Below the pieces are notes generated by a model. It had not been told where the DNA came from. It worked only from the letters and a program-made list of their open reading frames with translations, and did no database searches. Positions 10,911-25,899 of a DNA stretch of 64,000 bases are shown piece by piece. The stretch comes from Larix kaempferi (taxonomy: Eukaryota; Streptophyta; Pinopsida; Pinales; Pinaceae), in NCBI GenBank assembly GCA_027924585.1, contig BSBM01000001.1, forward strand, positions 53,126,501 through 53,190,500, read 5' to 3'. The number at the start of each line of letters is the position of its first letter. The first letter of the stretch is position 1. The position numbers and the translations under genes were made by a program.

Positions 10911-13900
10911 GGTTAGGTGTGTCACATGGGTTCAACAATGCATCTCATCAAAACATTGGAGCTAAGCATACACAAGCTATTGTAGTGTTAGGAAGGGTGT
11001 GCATCATCATTCAACACCATATCCCATTAGAGCTCTACAATTGAGGCAACTTTCCATGATGGTTCTCACACTCCAACTTTCCATGATCCATGGTCAAAAT
11101 GAAAACTCGTGTGCCATAACATTATCATTTATGGCTAATGGGCCATGTGTAGTGCCCTAATCACCACATGATTCCTACATAAGGAATATTTAGCTTGAAA
11201 GTGGGTATGGTGGCCATTTCAATATTTACAACATCATGGATGGTTCGTGAAGCCTAATCCATGGTGTCCATGGTGTTAGATCAAAATCCAGTTTATAATG
11301 ACTGGTAGTTACCTTAAGGTCTTGTGACCTATGGGTGTTTCTCTGTACCACCACATAGGCCATAGGCAAGGAATGTTTAGCTTTTGAGTAACAAATTGTC
11401 ATTTTTTTTAGTATTTTCATGTCGTGGATGGTTTTAGGAGCCTATGTTATGTTCTAGTGCCAAAATGTAGGTTCTTGGGCAATAACACTTTATTTTGAGA
11501 CTCATGGGCCATGCATAGGGACTTGAGTTATCATACATACCCTAGATAGGGAGTATTTTGTTTATAGACTAAGTTCTTATGTTTATTTTTGCACTAATTT
11601 TGATTTGATAAAATCCCATACAGTGATCATGATTCAAACCTTGATGTCAAAGTCTTTGATCTAAAACCTTGGTTATAAATAACCCAAGGTCAAATTTTAT
11701 TGTGTTAGTGACCTCAAATGATTTTTTGGGAATGGTTTGGTTCCAAGGAACTTAAACATCCTTCCTTCTTCCTACTACTCTACCATAATTTCATAGCAAT
11801 TGTTGTCACAAGTCAAACCTTTCATCCACCCTAGACATTTTATAGTATGCTTCTAGGTCAATTGTTGCAATGACATAAATGCACATCCCTTATTCATTAA
11901 TTATAATCCTCTTCGTGTTGAACTATGCGTGATGTATCAAATAACTCCTCATTTCAGCAAATGGAAACATAGGGAATCTAGATATATCATTATGAATTTA
12001 TGATTTCATGAGATTTTACACTATTTAGATCTATTTAGATCCTTGATTACATGGTACAATTCATTGTATGTGTGAACCTAATCATACCCTAATGCATGAA
12101 AGATGTTCGTGTATACTGATAGCTTAACTTCATTTGTTGCATCCACAATTCATTGTTTGTAATTCTTTGGCATGTCTATCATTTATTGATTGCTTTTAGA
12201 AGCCTTCTTCTACTTCTTTCTAGATAGGCCAACTTTAATGGTTGTTTTCTTTACTACTAGAAGGTTGTTATCATCACTTTGGCAGGTTTTCCCTAAATTG
12301 ATTTGCTTTGCTCCCCCTTCTTCCTTCTACGATAACCTTTGGTATCCATGTACAAATACCTACATGTTATCCATTCAAATAAACAAACATACACAATGGG
12401 GTTTAAATTTCAAAATTGAAATGACAATCGATTTCTATTCAAAAACTTTCAGAAGAAAAACGATTACCTTGATTTAATATGCATTGTGTTGAGGAAAACT
12501 TGGGACACAAATTATGGTTTAGGAGTGAATGGGATAGGAACATGCAAGTCTTTGGAGTAAGCATCCATAATTCAAACTAGTTAAACTCAATAATCCTTAA
12601 ATAGGTGGAACTATTAAGATTCAAACTATGGTTCTATAGGAGACTCTAGGTTATTAAAAGGTGGCCACTCTCAATATTGAACGAGTATTCCATTGGTTTG
12701 GGGTTCAAAGTGCTTTTTCTATTAGTCAAAAAAGGTAATTTGAACTCCACGCATCTAAAACACTAGCAATAATAGATTATGATATGCTGAAAAATGTAGC
12801 TAATATGGGAACTTCTACACTTTTTAGTATGAACATGCAAGGAGTGGTTCAAGACATTTTAAGGATGAAACAAAGGATAATATGGTATAGTGGGACCCAC
12901 AACATTGAGTGGGACAATCTACATGGAAATTGGTGGAGTACCAAGTCAAGAGCAGGACCTCATGGACAAAGAACAACTTAGATACATTACCATGTTTCAT
13001 TGCTTAAGAAATATGTACATGATACTAACCATCAGATTGATGGAATTGTGATTCAAGGGGAACTAGATAGAGATTTTAAGTGAAAAGGGTTGGCCATCTT
13101 AGACAAAATAAAGTAAGTGAAAAAGGTTGGCCATCTTAGACAAAAAAAAGTAATATTGCTCCAAAACCAAGCCATTTCTCAAGTAAATGTGCAATTGAAG
13201 AACTTTGGACTCTGGAGTAAATCATTTATTTGGGAGATGGAATATGCCATGAGAGAGGCATATACATTCCTATTTTAGTCAAAACAATGTTGCAATAAAA
13301 TAACATCAAAGACAATATTATTCAAGGGGGAGAAAAAGTAATGTCCCCATTTCAACTTTTAAAATAATTTAATAATCTATTGCATATTTGCTTCAACATG
13401 ATCAATCTAAATAAGATTTGTCACCATCACTCCATTCCATCCTATTTTCGACACTCTAAAGTAGTAAACTAAGTTTCAACACTCAATAGCAGTAAACTAA
13501 GTTTAGAAATGGATGGTGGGATTTCCAACTCATGTTCAGGCCTATAATTAGTATGTGGTACATCAATGTTGGGCATTATTCCAAACTCTTAATGTATAAT
13601 ATTGGTTGGATGTGGGATACCTTTTTGGCCCTCCTAGTTTAGTTTTGAGAGCAGAAACTTCAATACATTTAGTTAAAAAGGTGACCTCATTTTGGCATAC
13701 TTTTGATATTTTCTAAGGAATTTTTGACACAAACATCATGTTTGTCTTAGAATCCGAGTTAGACCAATGGCATTGAAATATGAGAGCATTCTCTCTATTT
13801 GAGAGAATTTAGAGAGAGATTTGAGTTTGAGTGTCACTTTTATATATAGAAGTTGCTTGTTTTGCTACTATTTACCCACATATTTGCCCAACCATAGATA

Positions 13901-16900
13901 CAAAGTTGTTTTCTACTAATATGAGGTCAGAAGAGGGTTGGGAATTGGATCAATGGCATGGAATAGTCCTTAACCATGCTCAAATGTACCTTGAAACAAC
14001 CCACATTTCCCTCTTATGCAGATTTAAGTTCTGAAACGTGCTCAGAACTACCTAACTTGTGCCCAGAACGTACCAAATGACCTTCTTCATCATTGATCAT
14101 GGTGAAACCATGCCCATAAAGTTTCAGGAATCTTCCCAGGCCTGATTTTCAACATTTCTACTACTGCTATGGTCACCCATAATCACTTCTAAATGTTGTA
14201 TGAGGGTTGAAAGTGCCCAGATGTCCATTTCACTGCCTCTTAATGCTTGTTTGATGTCAAAATAGGCACAAAATTATTGGAAAAGACTTCATTTGCTTGA
14301 TTATTGTTGTAACTTACTGATATAAGACCTAGAATTGACCCAAACCATGTCTATATTTGGAAATTAGGGCTACTTGATGGTGGAAACCATGCCAAGAGAG
14401 TGCTTACAACCTCATATCTACTGCTTTTATCCATGCTTATGCTAAAAACCAACCCATATTAGACTATAAAACCTCCAAATGTTTCACCCCTATTTGCATG
14501 GGTGGTTACTGAATGTTTAGTTGTTTCCATTTGCAACATCAAGTATTCAGGTCTTTGAAACATAGTCTGCTTAAAACATATCATAACTCAATTGCCAAGA
14601 ATGCCCAAAATATGTTTATTTACTCTTCTATAACTCCAAACCCAATGATGATTACAAATGTTGCAGCTCCATTGGCATGAACTAACATCATTCTTGTGGT
14701 TGTTTTGTGGGAGCTTGGTCACCTATAGAAAAATGGGTGTTTTGGATTGAAAATACCCTTCTCATTGTAAATTTCAAATGAGGGGAACCATTTGAAATCT
14801 TGGAGAAAAACACAACAATCGGAATTTTGTCATGAAACACTATTGTGCAGTGCCAAAATCTTAGCTGGAAGATGAAAAATGCTGGCACCAAGCTCAAATC
14901 TAACTGCTTTTATAACTTTCATAACCAAAGAAATGAGAAATTAGTGATGCTCCTTCACGTTTTCACTGAAAGACACTTGCTGGATTTCAAAGGCTCTTAG
15001 AATATGGTAGAAAATCCCTGTTGTCCACAATTATCTGCCTTTAAAAGTTTGATGTTCACAAAACCATACATCAACCTCCATAATGGACTCAAACAAGTGT
15101 ATTGTAGATTAGAAATGGAAAAAGTTGGAGTTTGTAAGGGTTATATAAAGAATAAAAGGCAAGGTAAGGGTGGTGTGGTGCTCACCCTGCTTTAAAGGAA
15201 AAAATGAAAATACTTTTCCTCATTTTTAATGTGTTTTTATGAGGACGACCCCTATGCTTGGGGTTTTCATCAAGTACTTATTGTGTCCCATTTATACAAG
15301 GGATGACTTGGATGAAAACCCCATGTCTAGGGAGTGTGGGGACACATCCTCAACCCCTAGGGTTGTTTATTACTAAGAGAGCTCCTGTGTAGAGCCCTTG
15401 TCAACTTGTCTATACCCAAAAAACTCCATTTAGTACAAATCCTCTATTCATTAGACCTTCTCTAACTCATTATTGGTTATTTTTAGTGATCAAAGATTTA
15501 GGCTCTTTCAATCTTGATTATGACTAGAATCCACTTAGATAACTTGCTCTCTTCATTAGGGCCTCATTCTCTCTCTCCCTACTATTTTACAAAGATATTC
15601 TTTACTGAATGATTGAGGCTTTGCCATGAACATAGAATTCTGAGCATCCCTTTAGAACTTGTTGTTATTATGAAGCCTGAGCATCCCTAAAATATTCCCA
15701 GAATTAACCCAAAAATGTCATCTTCATCTGCTATAGGGTTCTTCAAACAGTTCTGCAAAAGAGATCAAAGTTCAACTGGGAATGATTACTTTAGGATCCT
15801 CCATCAACTTTGGTGCTTAACACGATGTTACGATCATTTGTTCACCCTCAAATATGTTTGTGGTAAGCCAACTATGGATGCTGTAGTGCCATGGGTTTTT
15901 TCACTAAACCCACCTGTCAAATTATCTCAATTTATCATTATCTATCAGTTGCACACCTACCAAAATGGCATTTTGATCCCTGTAACTCTTCGAGATTGAT
16001 TTCAGTAAATGTACACAGGCCTTATAGATTCTAGAACTTGGTTCTAGAGACAAACCGAGTTAATGTATGCAGGCCTTATATGCTTGAATTTAAATTTTAT
16101 CCTTGATAAGTTTCAAATGCAAGAAGACTCATTCTTTTTTTATAGCTCTTAGATTATGCTTTGGAGTTAATTTTATAATTGTATTCATCTTTGGAGTCTA
16201 TCAACCATTGAAGCCATCTTCATTGAAGTTGCAAATAATTTTTTGCTTGATTACTAATGGCCCCGAGGCACTGTATTGATGGCTAGATAATATTTGTTTT
16301 CCTAACAGAAAAGATACTTGTGGCATAGTTGCTAATCCTGTTGAAGTATTTTTAGCCTTAAAGAACAGTAAAGAGGCCTCAAATCCAAAGTTGTGCACAT
16401 TCTGAGCGTTTTAGGATGTTTCCTGTAATGGCAGTCACAAATGGCCATAAAACTTCATCATTTTCAGTCTCGGGCAAAACGATATCTGCACTTGAAGACA
16501 GTGTTCCACATTTTGGAAGGCTTCAGGTCTATTTGAGAGGATCTGTCCCATAATATGAGCCTTTGGAGGTTGGTTCTTCTGCCTATTGGAGGATTCTTGC
16601 TTACTGCAATTTAGAAATATCCCTTAATACTAAGAAGACATGGTGTGGATCCATTTCCTATTTGCTTCCCTTTCAATGGGATCTTGACATGGTTGAGGAT
16701 GTTTTCTGTAATCTCATACTATGAGTGTGTGAAGTGGTTGAAGAAATATTTCCCCACTTCTGGAAGCATATCCCTTACTGGCCAACGGAAAAGTTAAAAC
16801 CCTCACCCCCAACACCTCCCATCCCTATTAATCTTTTCGCATTAGCCTCTCTCCCTCTTTCTATATATATATTTTAATGAAAATAGCCTTAGGTTTGCCC

Positions 16901-19900
16901 TAAAATATGTTATGTTAATTTTCATTTCCATTTTATGTGACATTTTGGAGGGAAAAAACTCACGTTATCTTCACAAAAATTTAGTATCTCTAAAGTCCAA
17001 TATTTGAGTACAAGGTTAGTTTTCCTCTATAACAGGTTACAGAACAACTGAAATTCTTCTCTAATGTGAAAATTGTTTTTAAGTTTTTTTTCCATCTATC
17101 TCATCTTCATTCTTAATAATTTAGTTATTTTTGTTGAAGTTATACTTTCTTGGTAGAGCACTTCACATTTTTTGGATCCATTATCGTCTAAGCCGCCTTC
17201 TTGCTTTGATGATTTAGCCATCTTCTTTTAAGATTTACCCTTTTCTTGGTAGAGCACTTTGCATTCACTGGACCCATCATCTTTTGAGTCTTGTACTATT
17301 TGCTCTCTTCTTCATCTTCTTTGGTCATAGCGTATGGCTTTTAAGCTTCTACTTTTGCCGGTTTTTTAAAAGTTTTCCATTCTGTATTGTTTCATCGAAG
17401 GGGAAGAAAGTTCCATTGGACATTCTAATTTTTTTACAGGTCATAATGTTTAATATATATTATATAATAGTAATAACACCTAAGCCCAACAAAAGCACAA
17501 AGATTTACAAAATGGTTGATCTTAGAGTTCACAAACCATTATTATATTATATAAATTGACTTCTTTTTCTCCACTTTATCTAGATAATTTTAATTATTAG
17601 TTATTATAAACATGCTAGAACCTTGTTTCCATGCTAGTATCAATCATAGAAACGGTTAATATTGCAAAAAGAGGAATTCTTTGATACATCTTTCTTGATA
17701 GATTTCAATTGGTTGCTCGACTGAAGTTCCTCTGGATCTGATTGATATCCCATTGAATCTTGAGAATAATTTCTCTGGTATTGGCTTATGTGCACCTTTC
17801 GGTCAGGAATTATCTTCATTATTTGAACTTTCAGTAGGTTGGGTTCCATGAGAATGGACTGCAAAAGTTGGGAAATAATTCTATAAAAGCATAATTTTTC
17901 TTCATGAATTCTATGCATGCCTTCCCCACAATAATTGGAATTCTTAAAGAGGACAAGAGTGTTGGTAGCACCAAAGAAGGAAGATGAAGCAAAAGGGTAA
18001 GAAGCTGTATTAGGAGTGGGTTCCAAAAATTACCTTTTCAACAATATTGACTCTGCTGTTTAGGTGAAAGGTAAGGGCTAAGCTCCAAGGAAACAGAGGG
18101 TGGCTGCAAATATTGTGCTGAAGTTTGAACCTCATTGTGGTGGCTTGGAACAAGGATAGACAAAGGCCTAGTCTCATTCACATCAAGCTTATCCTGTAGC
18201 TGCAATCCACATCTTGCAATAGAATGTTAATTATGGTAACAAATCTACAGATCTTTTTTATTGATGATTGCAAAGCATTAGAGAACATTGCCAATCACAT
18301 TCCTAATAAAGATTAACTTTATGTCCTGAAACATGAGGGGTGCTTCCCACATGTACACAAAGCACACTGGATAATTTTTCAAACAACGGAAATCATAATT
18401 CATTTCAACTTTTAAATACAAAGAATATGGCTATTAGGAAGCGTCATTCTCAACATGGCTTGGGAGACCCACACTGCATCTACATGCTCTACAGAAAGAG
18501 TAGACCACCCATATGAGAAACAACTATTTGTGAACTCTGTATGATTGTCCATACCTTTACGTATGGAAGTAACGTGTCTGATCAAGAGTCAAACCCTGCA
18601 ATAATAGCTATAAATTTTTTCCTAATCTAAAAATCTAAAGACTTGAACCATGAACATCTCATTTTGTATGATCAACGATAGGATGCATCTCAGAGCAACC
18701 TACTAACCCTCATAAATATTACAAATTATCTTGATGCGAACATTTTAACTATTTATATATGAAACTAATAAGAAAATTCTATCGATCCAAGGATTCAACC
18801 ACTAGGCTAAAGATTTGTGGTGTTCTAACAAGTGAGCCTAACCCTAAAATTTTATCTACTCCTACACATCACCATTGTATCCCTTAAATGGATCCAATTT
18901 CTTCTCTCGATAAAAACATTGAAGGTCCCTAAATCGATTTGCAGAGTTATAACTAGTCACCTTGCTTCTTTCGGGGGAGTCTAAGTGCACTTGAACACTG
19001 AGAACCCTGAAGTAGAAATAGAGAATTCGAGGAACAACATTCCACACTACTTGTAGAATCAGGATAAAATTGTTGGCATATCCATCATCATCATTTTCAT
19101 CATCACCATCTTAGTCATCATCATCGTATTAAATGCATTCACATATATAAAACATCATTGCCATCATCATCATATTAAATAAATTCACATATATAAAACA
19201 ACATTACCATCATCACCATCAATCCAAAATTACAATTTTGATCACTAAATTCTAATGATGAAAAATGAATAAAATGTAAAATGTTTAGTCTTCTTAGTAA
19301 AAAAATACTTATAAAAAAACAAAATAAAAATATTAAAGAACATTAAATATAAAAATAAATCAAAATCATAAAAAATCAAAATAAAATCAAAATGGAAAAA
19401 CAAAAAAGAACAAAACCTCTGCCCCAATATGCAGTCCCGACTGCCTTGATCCCTCAGGAGGGGCTCGATGCAAGGATTCTCAACTGGTCTCTGAAGGGAG
19501 AAGGAAGATACTAAGGGATGAATGGTCTTGTTTTCGATTGTGGAGATTCTCAGGTCTGATCATAGGTGTAGCATTTGAAGAATGCTCAGATTAGAACTGC
19601 GATCCAGTATCACAACTCGAGGAGAACACTAAATCATTGATGACTGAGGAATGGCATTTCAAAATCTAATTGAGAAAGAGAATCGTTAGTCTCAGCACTT
19701 GCAAATATTTTGTAGCTCTGGACATTGAAACGATCTGTGGAATTTATCCAAATTAGGGTTGAAGTTACACAGAATCACCATGGATGTGCGATGTATCCAG
19801 AGTTCTGTTGATTAGGGATTCATTTGAAGGTTGTTGTTTCAAAGCTGAGTGTGCATTTATAAACCTGGGAATTTTCATACAAAAGATTCAGGAATCTGAG

Positions 19901-19925
19901 GTTGCGCCATCAGCAACATCCCATA
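10911..19925. other. Long non-coding stretch inside the CACTA-like element
   Basis: No gene I can support. Small structures: a tandem duplication of about 39 bp near 13080-13148 (core GTTGGCCATCTTAGACAAAA), an inverted pair GATGAAAACCCC at about 15262-15324, a 94-codon frame at 15715-15999 with no recognised domain, and an ATC-rich microsatellite at 19080-19220. The block at 16354-16406 recurs at 23230-23283. Confidence 0.5.
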
Positions 19926-20904
19926 ATGCATGGAAGACCTCCCCTGCGTCCACCTTCCTTTCCAGGTGGACAACAACAACATCACCAGTAGCGAGAGCAA
20001 CAACATCATAATCCTGTATTTGGACCACCTCCAAGCATGGTTTCTAATGCAAATCATGCAATACTACCTGGCCCTCCCCTTAGACATATGCCCTCTGGGA
20101 TGCCTCCAGGGCCAGTTTCACCTGCACCACCTATGAGAACATTGCCCTCTGTTCCATATCCAGTACCACCAGCAGCACTAATGCCTTTTATGGTTCCTCC
20201 ACCCCCTTTGGCTAGAGGGCCTCCTCTTCCTGGAGGGTTAACTAGATCTACTCCAGTTCCACCTCTGTCATTTACTACTTTCCTACAAAATCCTCCTAGA
20301 GATGCCCCTATACCACCTCTGGCCCCTCCACCACCCCCTCTTCCACCCCCTTCATCTCCACCCCCATCTCCGCCTCCTCCCCCACCTGGATCACCAACAC
20401 AGACTTTGCCTGTTAGAGTTGATCCTGTTTTGCCTCACCTGCTGCCACAAATCTCATCTTCTCTTCCTGCACCTCCACCCAAGCCTAGTGATGAAGAACT
20501 GCTTTGCAATATTGAAATATTATCACAGTTTGTTGTTAAGAATGGACTAGAGTTTGAGAATATGGCTTGAGATAAAGAAGCTGGCAATCCAAAGTATGCA
20601 TTTTTGTCTGGAGGGGAGCCTTGCAGTGATGCTTGGATTGGATTTAAGTACTTCAAGTGGGAAAAGATGAAATTTGAGTTAGATTTGAAGATACAACAGC
20701 AACCAAAAGTCAAGCAGCTTTCAGAAACATCAGTTTCTCCTGATCCTACTCAGCAGCTTGCAGAAACTTCGTTTCCCCCTGAGCCTACTCATAAGTTTGC
20801 AGATATTTTCCTTCCACTTGAGGCTACTCAGCAATTCGCAGAGTTAGCTATTGCTTCGGAAGGGGTTGCAAAATCCCCTGCAGGTTCAGACACAGACATG
20901 GAAG
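19926..20904 (+). pseudogene. SURP/SWAP-domain splicing-factor exon, pseudogene
   Basis: A continuous frame from ATGCATGGAAG to a splice donor (GAAG|GTGAGT) at 20904, broken by two in-frame stops: TAG at 19989-19991 and TGA at 20568-20570. Both are explained by C-to-T changes (CAG and CGA). Order: a Gln/His-rich start, about 150 residues of Pro-rich sequence (PPPPPLPPPSSPPPSPP), then an SURP domain. The domain is recognisable from NIEILSQFVVKNGLEFENMA before the second stop and DKEAGNPKYAFLSGG and AWIGFKYFKWEKMKFE after it. An acidic tail with tandem repeats of PTQQLAETSFPPE-like units follows. SURP modules occur in pre-mRNA splicing regulators. Its position inside the CACTA-like element, with an intron boundary kept, suggests DNA-level capture rather than retroposition. 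Confidence 0.75.
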
Positions 20905-23830
20905 GTGAGTAAAGTTTCTCTAAATAATAAATGGTGACCCACTTAGTATCTGTTGTTTCTTCTACTGGTATTGTGCTTAACATAAATGATTTTGATGTTA
21001 TAAAAAATTTTGTGTCTTTTTTAAATGTATTTATATTTGAGATAACACTCTATATACAAATTCATGATTTATGCTGCAATGATCAGTGAGGCCTTGTATA
21101 CTATAAAACAACTTTCATAATCAGTTTCCAATACAATAAGAGAGAACTAAAGTGGGCCAAATTGTATTCAAAAGAAATGACAACATATATAGATAGAAAT
21201 GTGCTCTACAAGGAAAATAAAAATTTATTTTGTATGTGTAGAGGCATACACTTGCATCTGTACATTTCCTAAAAGTACAGTTAAACTAGTATGTGTGTGC
21301 AAAAAGTCGCGTGCATGTTCAATTGTTAGTGCTTTGTATTTTTTGCCAACCATGTTTTTTCATTCCCATCTCAAGGAAATTAGGAATAAGTATCGAATAA
21401 AAAATGAGTGCTCAACTAAGTAAAAAGGAGTTCCATGCAATTGGAAATGATGAACTGGGAGAGTGGCAGCCCTTAAGAAATGAGAAAGAAATATACACTT
21501 TAAATGGGTGTAGGACATAGGTCTTTGTTGTGCCTTTTCTCTTACAGCTAATATTTAAGCACAAGATTGTAGATTGGATTGTTTTTGGTCAAGATTACAT
21601 TGTTTAATTAGAAGCCCTATCTAGATGGTATTGTTGACATCATATAGATATATGGGTGTGTCATCTTCTTGTAAGAGCAGTAGAGGGATAAGGGGGTACC
21701 TTTTCTCTTCCGTTCAAGTGGAATCTTCAACCTTGCCAAATTATTATTTTTTGAGAGATTTTACCAAGACAACAGTAGCCCTCAAAATGCCCATTATTCC
21801 TTTATACCATTGCCATTTCTGGATTACCTCTAGTTACTTTTGTCAAATTTAAAGACTTTGCTATCAGTGGGAACAGAACTATGCTACTGCTGCTAGGATG
21901 AATTTGTTTCTGTTGCATGCTGTTGGTTCATTGCAGGTTCCACTGGGATTAAGGCCTGTCTCTTCTTTTCTTTGAAGGAAATGTGCTTTATTCTCACTTC
22001 AACCTCCCTTTCTTGTTAAGACTACTTAGACTTGTGTGGTTGTGTGGGCATTTTCTTTGGTCTGGCTCTTGGTTATACTGTTCCTTAAAGTTATTTTCAC
22101 ACGACTTTGTCATGGTGGGAGCAAAAAGAGAGACATTGCAGGATTTTATATGCTGCTTTCGCGGAGCTTAGGAAATCTAGCACCTATTGAAAATTGCAAA
22201 GATACTAAACTGTGGCCTTTTGTCCATGCTCAATCTTATTTTCCTCAAAACCTGCAAGAGTTTGTGATAGGGATTGCATTGTCATTTGACATGTCCTTCT
22301 CCCTATGGTACCTAGAATGGGGAAATGACGCTTGCAATATGTAATATTTAAATGTTCATAAGTATCAGAAAAGTAAGAAGCATATGCAAATCCAACCCAA
22401 TTTTAATGAGCTAGATTAAACTGATTTCTAGCCTTATGCTAACTGAGATTGCATGCCTAAAGTATTCTAGGATTGAAATAAATTACATGAATAATGAGCA
22501 GAAGGAACACTAAATCTCTGACTCTATATTCAGGATTAACTCAATGTTGAGATGCCTTTGCTATCTGGTATTATATATTTGAAATAAAGAGTTACAAACA
22601 TATTAACATTATCTCAAACATATATATTAAGTCACCTAGTTTGAATTCGTGTTCGAGTTTGACGACCTTGAAGTTCGACAAAAATTCAGCATTAAATTCG
22701 AGAATATAAAATTTGAAAATAAAAAATATATATATGAATTTTTTTAATAAAATTCAATATGCAATTAAAATTATATTTGAAATATATGCAATTATAAAAT
22801 TATATATTCAATTTAATTTAATTTAATTATATATGAAATTATAAAATTACATATATATATATATATATTCAATTTAATTTAATTTAATTAATATGAAATT
22901 ATAAAATTATATTATGCAATTTAATTTAATTTTAAAATTCAATATCCAATAAAATTATATATCTAGTTCCCAATTAATAAAAGGGTGTTGGGCAGGGGGA
23001 GAAGATCCTTCATGAAGCACAACTTTGACGCCAAGGGTATGTGAACCTACTACCGAGTCCAAAACTCAGCCTTCACCAATACCTTGAGGCTTTGAGCCCT
23101 CACGTCACCAATAGTCTAAGTCTCATGGTGGTTGCCCTGGGGTGTTTCAGACCTGTAGCAGCAATTCTGGGCATATCTTAGGGTTGTGTTTCAATTCTGG
23201 GCATCCCTGGGCATGATTTAGCCCTATTTTTAGCCTTAAACAGCAGTAAAGAGGCCTCAAATCCAAAGCTATGCATATTCTGAGCAAGTGGCTTTCTTTT
23301 GCTTAACAAAGATTTTCCTCTCTGGCTTGTGGCTGTTATTTACACAATGTCTGTAAATGAAAGCTATTTTATCATGGTGGCATATCCCTATGATGGTCTT
23401 TAGTTCCAAATTAATACCCCCCTCTATAATTATAGAATTGGAAAGAGACACTTAAAGAAACAAAAATGCCCCCCAAATCTAAATACTTGAACCCCCGAGT
23501 GATCAGGCTGGATTGTATGGTGGGAAGAAGTGATTGCCAGATTAGTCAAGTATTCTAACGGGGGGGGGGGGCATGGTGGGATGGGGTAGGCCAATTGCTA
23601 GAATCATAATATTAAGAGAAAACAAATAAGGTGAACATATAGCCTAAGTTGGATTGGATTTGGAAGCAAACCCATTTAATTTTGAAATGCAAAAACAAGC
23701 TCCCCAACCTAGGCAATTCCTGCAAATTTCCAAAAGGTTAGAAAAGCCAATGGTGCACAAATCAAAGATAAACTGAACTGGAATCCAGGGTGGGGATAAC
23801 TGCACCAAATTGTTTTTTCAGTCTCTTAAA
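20905..23830. other. Intron-like and AT-rich sequence, no gene seen
   Basis: Starts with the GTGAGT donor of the SURP exon. Very AT-rich at 22700-22960 with TA and TTTAA repeats. A run of 12 G lies near 23561. The block at 23230-23283 repeats 16354-16406. Confidence 0.5.
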
Positions 23831-23839
23831 CAAAAGCAA

Positions 23840-24020
23840 GAGTTTAAACTTTAAAGACATCACTCTACTAACCATGGATTATAAAATCCTAGCTACATGC
23901 CTTTCCAAGAGAATCAAAGTTATCCTCAAAAGCCACTTCTAGCACCAGCCTAATATGTGTTGGCTACTGATGTTTGGGTTGACATTTTGAGCACGACCCA
24001 TACGTGGCTCGTTAAGAGAA
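23840..24020 (+). pseudogene. LINE reverse transcriptase fragment
   Basis: The plus strand reads FKDITLLTMDYKILA and then CLSKRIKVILKSHF before a stop. This matches the pattern of the LINE RT finger region (PI-L-N-DYKI-AK-L-R-KK-L). It is short and surrounded by stops, so it is a relic. Confidence 0.6.
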
Positions 24021-25899
24021 TTTCACTGCTCCAAAATAAGTAACTCATGCATTTTACTCTTCTTTCCAATGCTATTCGAAAATGCATATAGCTTGTTGAC
24101 CAACATTTTCATAACCTTTCAAATTCTTATAGACACCTAGAGAAGAAAAAATGGGCCTTACCAGACTTAAACAGAGCTTGAATGATGTTTCCAAGTAAGG
24201 TGCAGCCATTTCTGCTAAATTGGATTGTCGGGAGTCGGGACCATCCAGGACAACAAAAGATAAAAAATTCTTCTAAGGTCTAACATGGACAAAGGCACTC
24301 CTTAGATGTTATACATACACACGGGTTGGCCCCGTACATGAATAGTTATAGATCAGCTCAAACTTGTATATTCACATTTAAAGTAAGGTCAGACAAACCC
24401 TAAATATAAACATTCATTCATAGATTGGACAACCCTTTATTTTGGTGATTTCATGGGCGAGAAGGGCTCTAAATGGCTCATTGGAAAGGGGGAAGTAGAG
24501 CCCATGAAATTGCTAATGGGATTGAACCTGATTGTGGACATCATTAATGGTCAACAACTGGTATCAAAGGATTTGTGGAACTTGTTGGTAATCTTCAATA
24601 AGTGCTTGCACCTATCTGAGTATTTTGCCTGATTTGCTTGTTCAAAGTCTAGGCATGCCTTCACCACCTTACTATTGTTCTCCTTGGATACTACAAGTAA
24701 ATGTTGATTTCAGTGATACTATATTTCTCATATCTAAACACTTAGCCTCATGCTTCCAAGTTAGCAAATTATATGTGTTTGAATTGTCTCAGCACTTAGA
24801 CTTGAAATGAATTTCAATGCATAGCTTGAAGGCTTATAATCACTAGCTATAAAGTGGCATCATGCATAAGAGATTGATCCAATCTAAGGCACAATTGATC
24901 TCTGGAAATCTGCTACGGGATTTTTGGCTCTGTATGCCATGATCTGCTATAGGAATGTGGACTACAAAAGTTTGACATGTGAAATGCATGTTGAATTTTA
25001 ACTTAGCAGTATAATTTTTATCTCTTTCAACTTTATTTCATAATTCATTTCATTTCATAATTAATTTTTATCTGTATTGAGAGTCAGTTGCTTCATACCT
25101 CTGGATTCTACTTTTGCCACAGCTATGTTAGAGTTCGAACCCAACTCTAAGGCATAATAAGGCACTAAATCTCCTTTCCTATCTCTGGTAACATCACCCC
25201 CCGGATCTTCTAGTATTGTTTTTGGATTCCCCATCAAAATTGAGTTTGGAAAACCCTTCCTGAGGGGCCTCCCATATTTGACTATTGGACTTGGCTCTTC
25301 TTCCAATTATCCTCATATCAGGGCTCTTAGGATGCCGCACACACCACTTAGCAAGAATGGCTACTTCCTAGGACAAAGGGTTCTCCTCCTTGAATGAAAA
25401 CATAACCAAAGTTTCTACCAAAGAAGCTACAGTTTACTGAATAATTCTTTCACCTGGGAGTTTTATGTTCCTAGAAATTTTACTATGCCACTCCAACTAG
25501 ATTTTCCAAGAAACCATTGAAAAAGGATGTTCTGATTTCCATGGGAATTATTTGACTACTTGAAATGGAAGCAAGTACATAATTTTTTGCTTGAAACTTA
25601 ATTAGGGTATATATACAGAGGATTCCAAGGAGCTCAGAGAGGCTTTCCACACCCATTTTTAGATGACTTCTCTCTATAAGTTCTTACACTTGAAAATTGA
25701 GAGAGCTTCTAAAGTCTGTCGTGGATTATTAGTTTGTTCAACCTTGTCTTAGTGGGAAGATAGTACATTAGATGGTCTATTGACAGTGGAGATCAAATCA
25801 ATTTGAATTTTCTGGGTTATGGAAGAAGTTAAATTGCTATGCCATGATGGGATTCTCTAGTTGACATTTATAGGTTGATATGGGATGCCATTAGTTTGG
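24021..25899. other. No gene recognised
   Basis: Stop-rich flanks of LINE relics. One 81-codon minus-strand frame (25061-25306) has a hydrophilic, protein-like composition but no domain I recognise. Confidence 0.4.
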
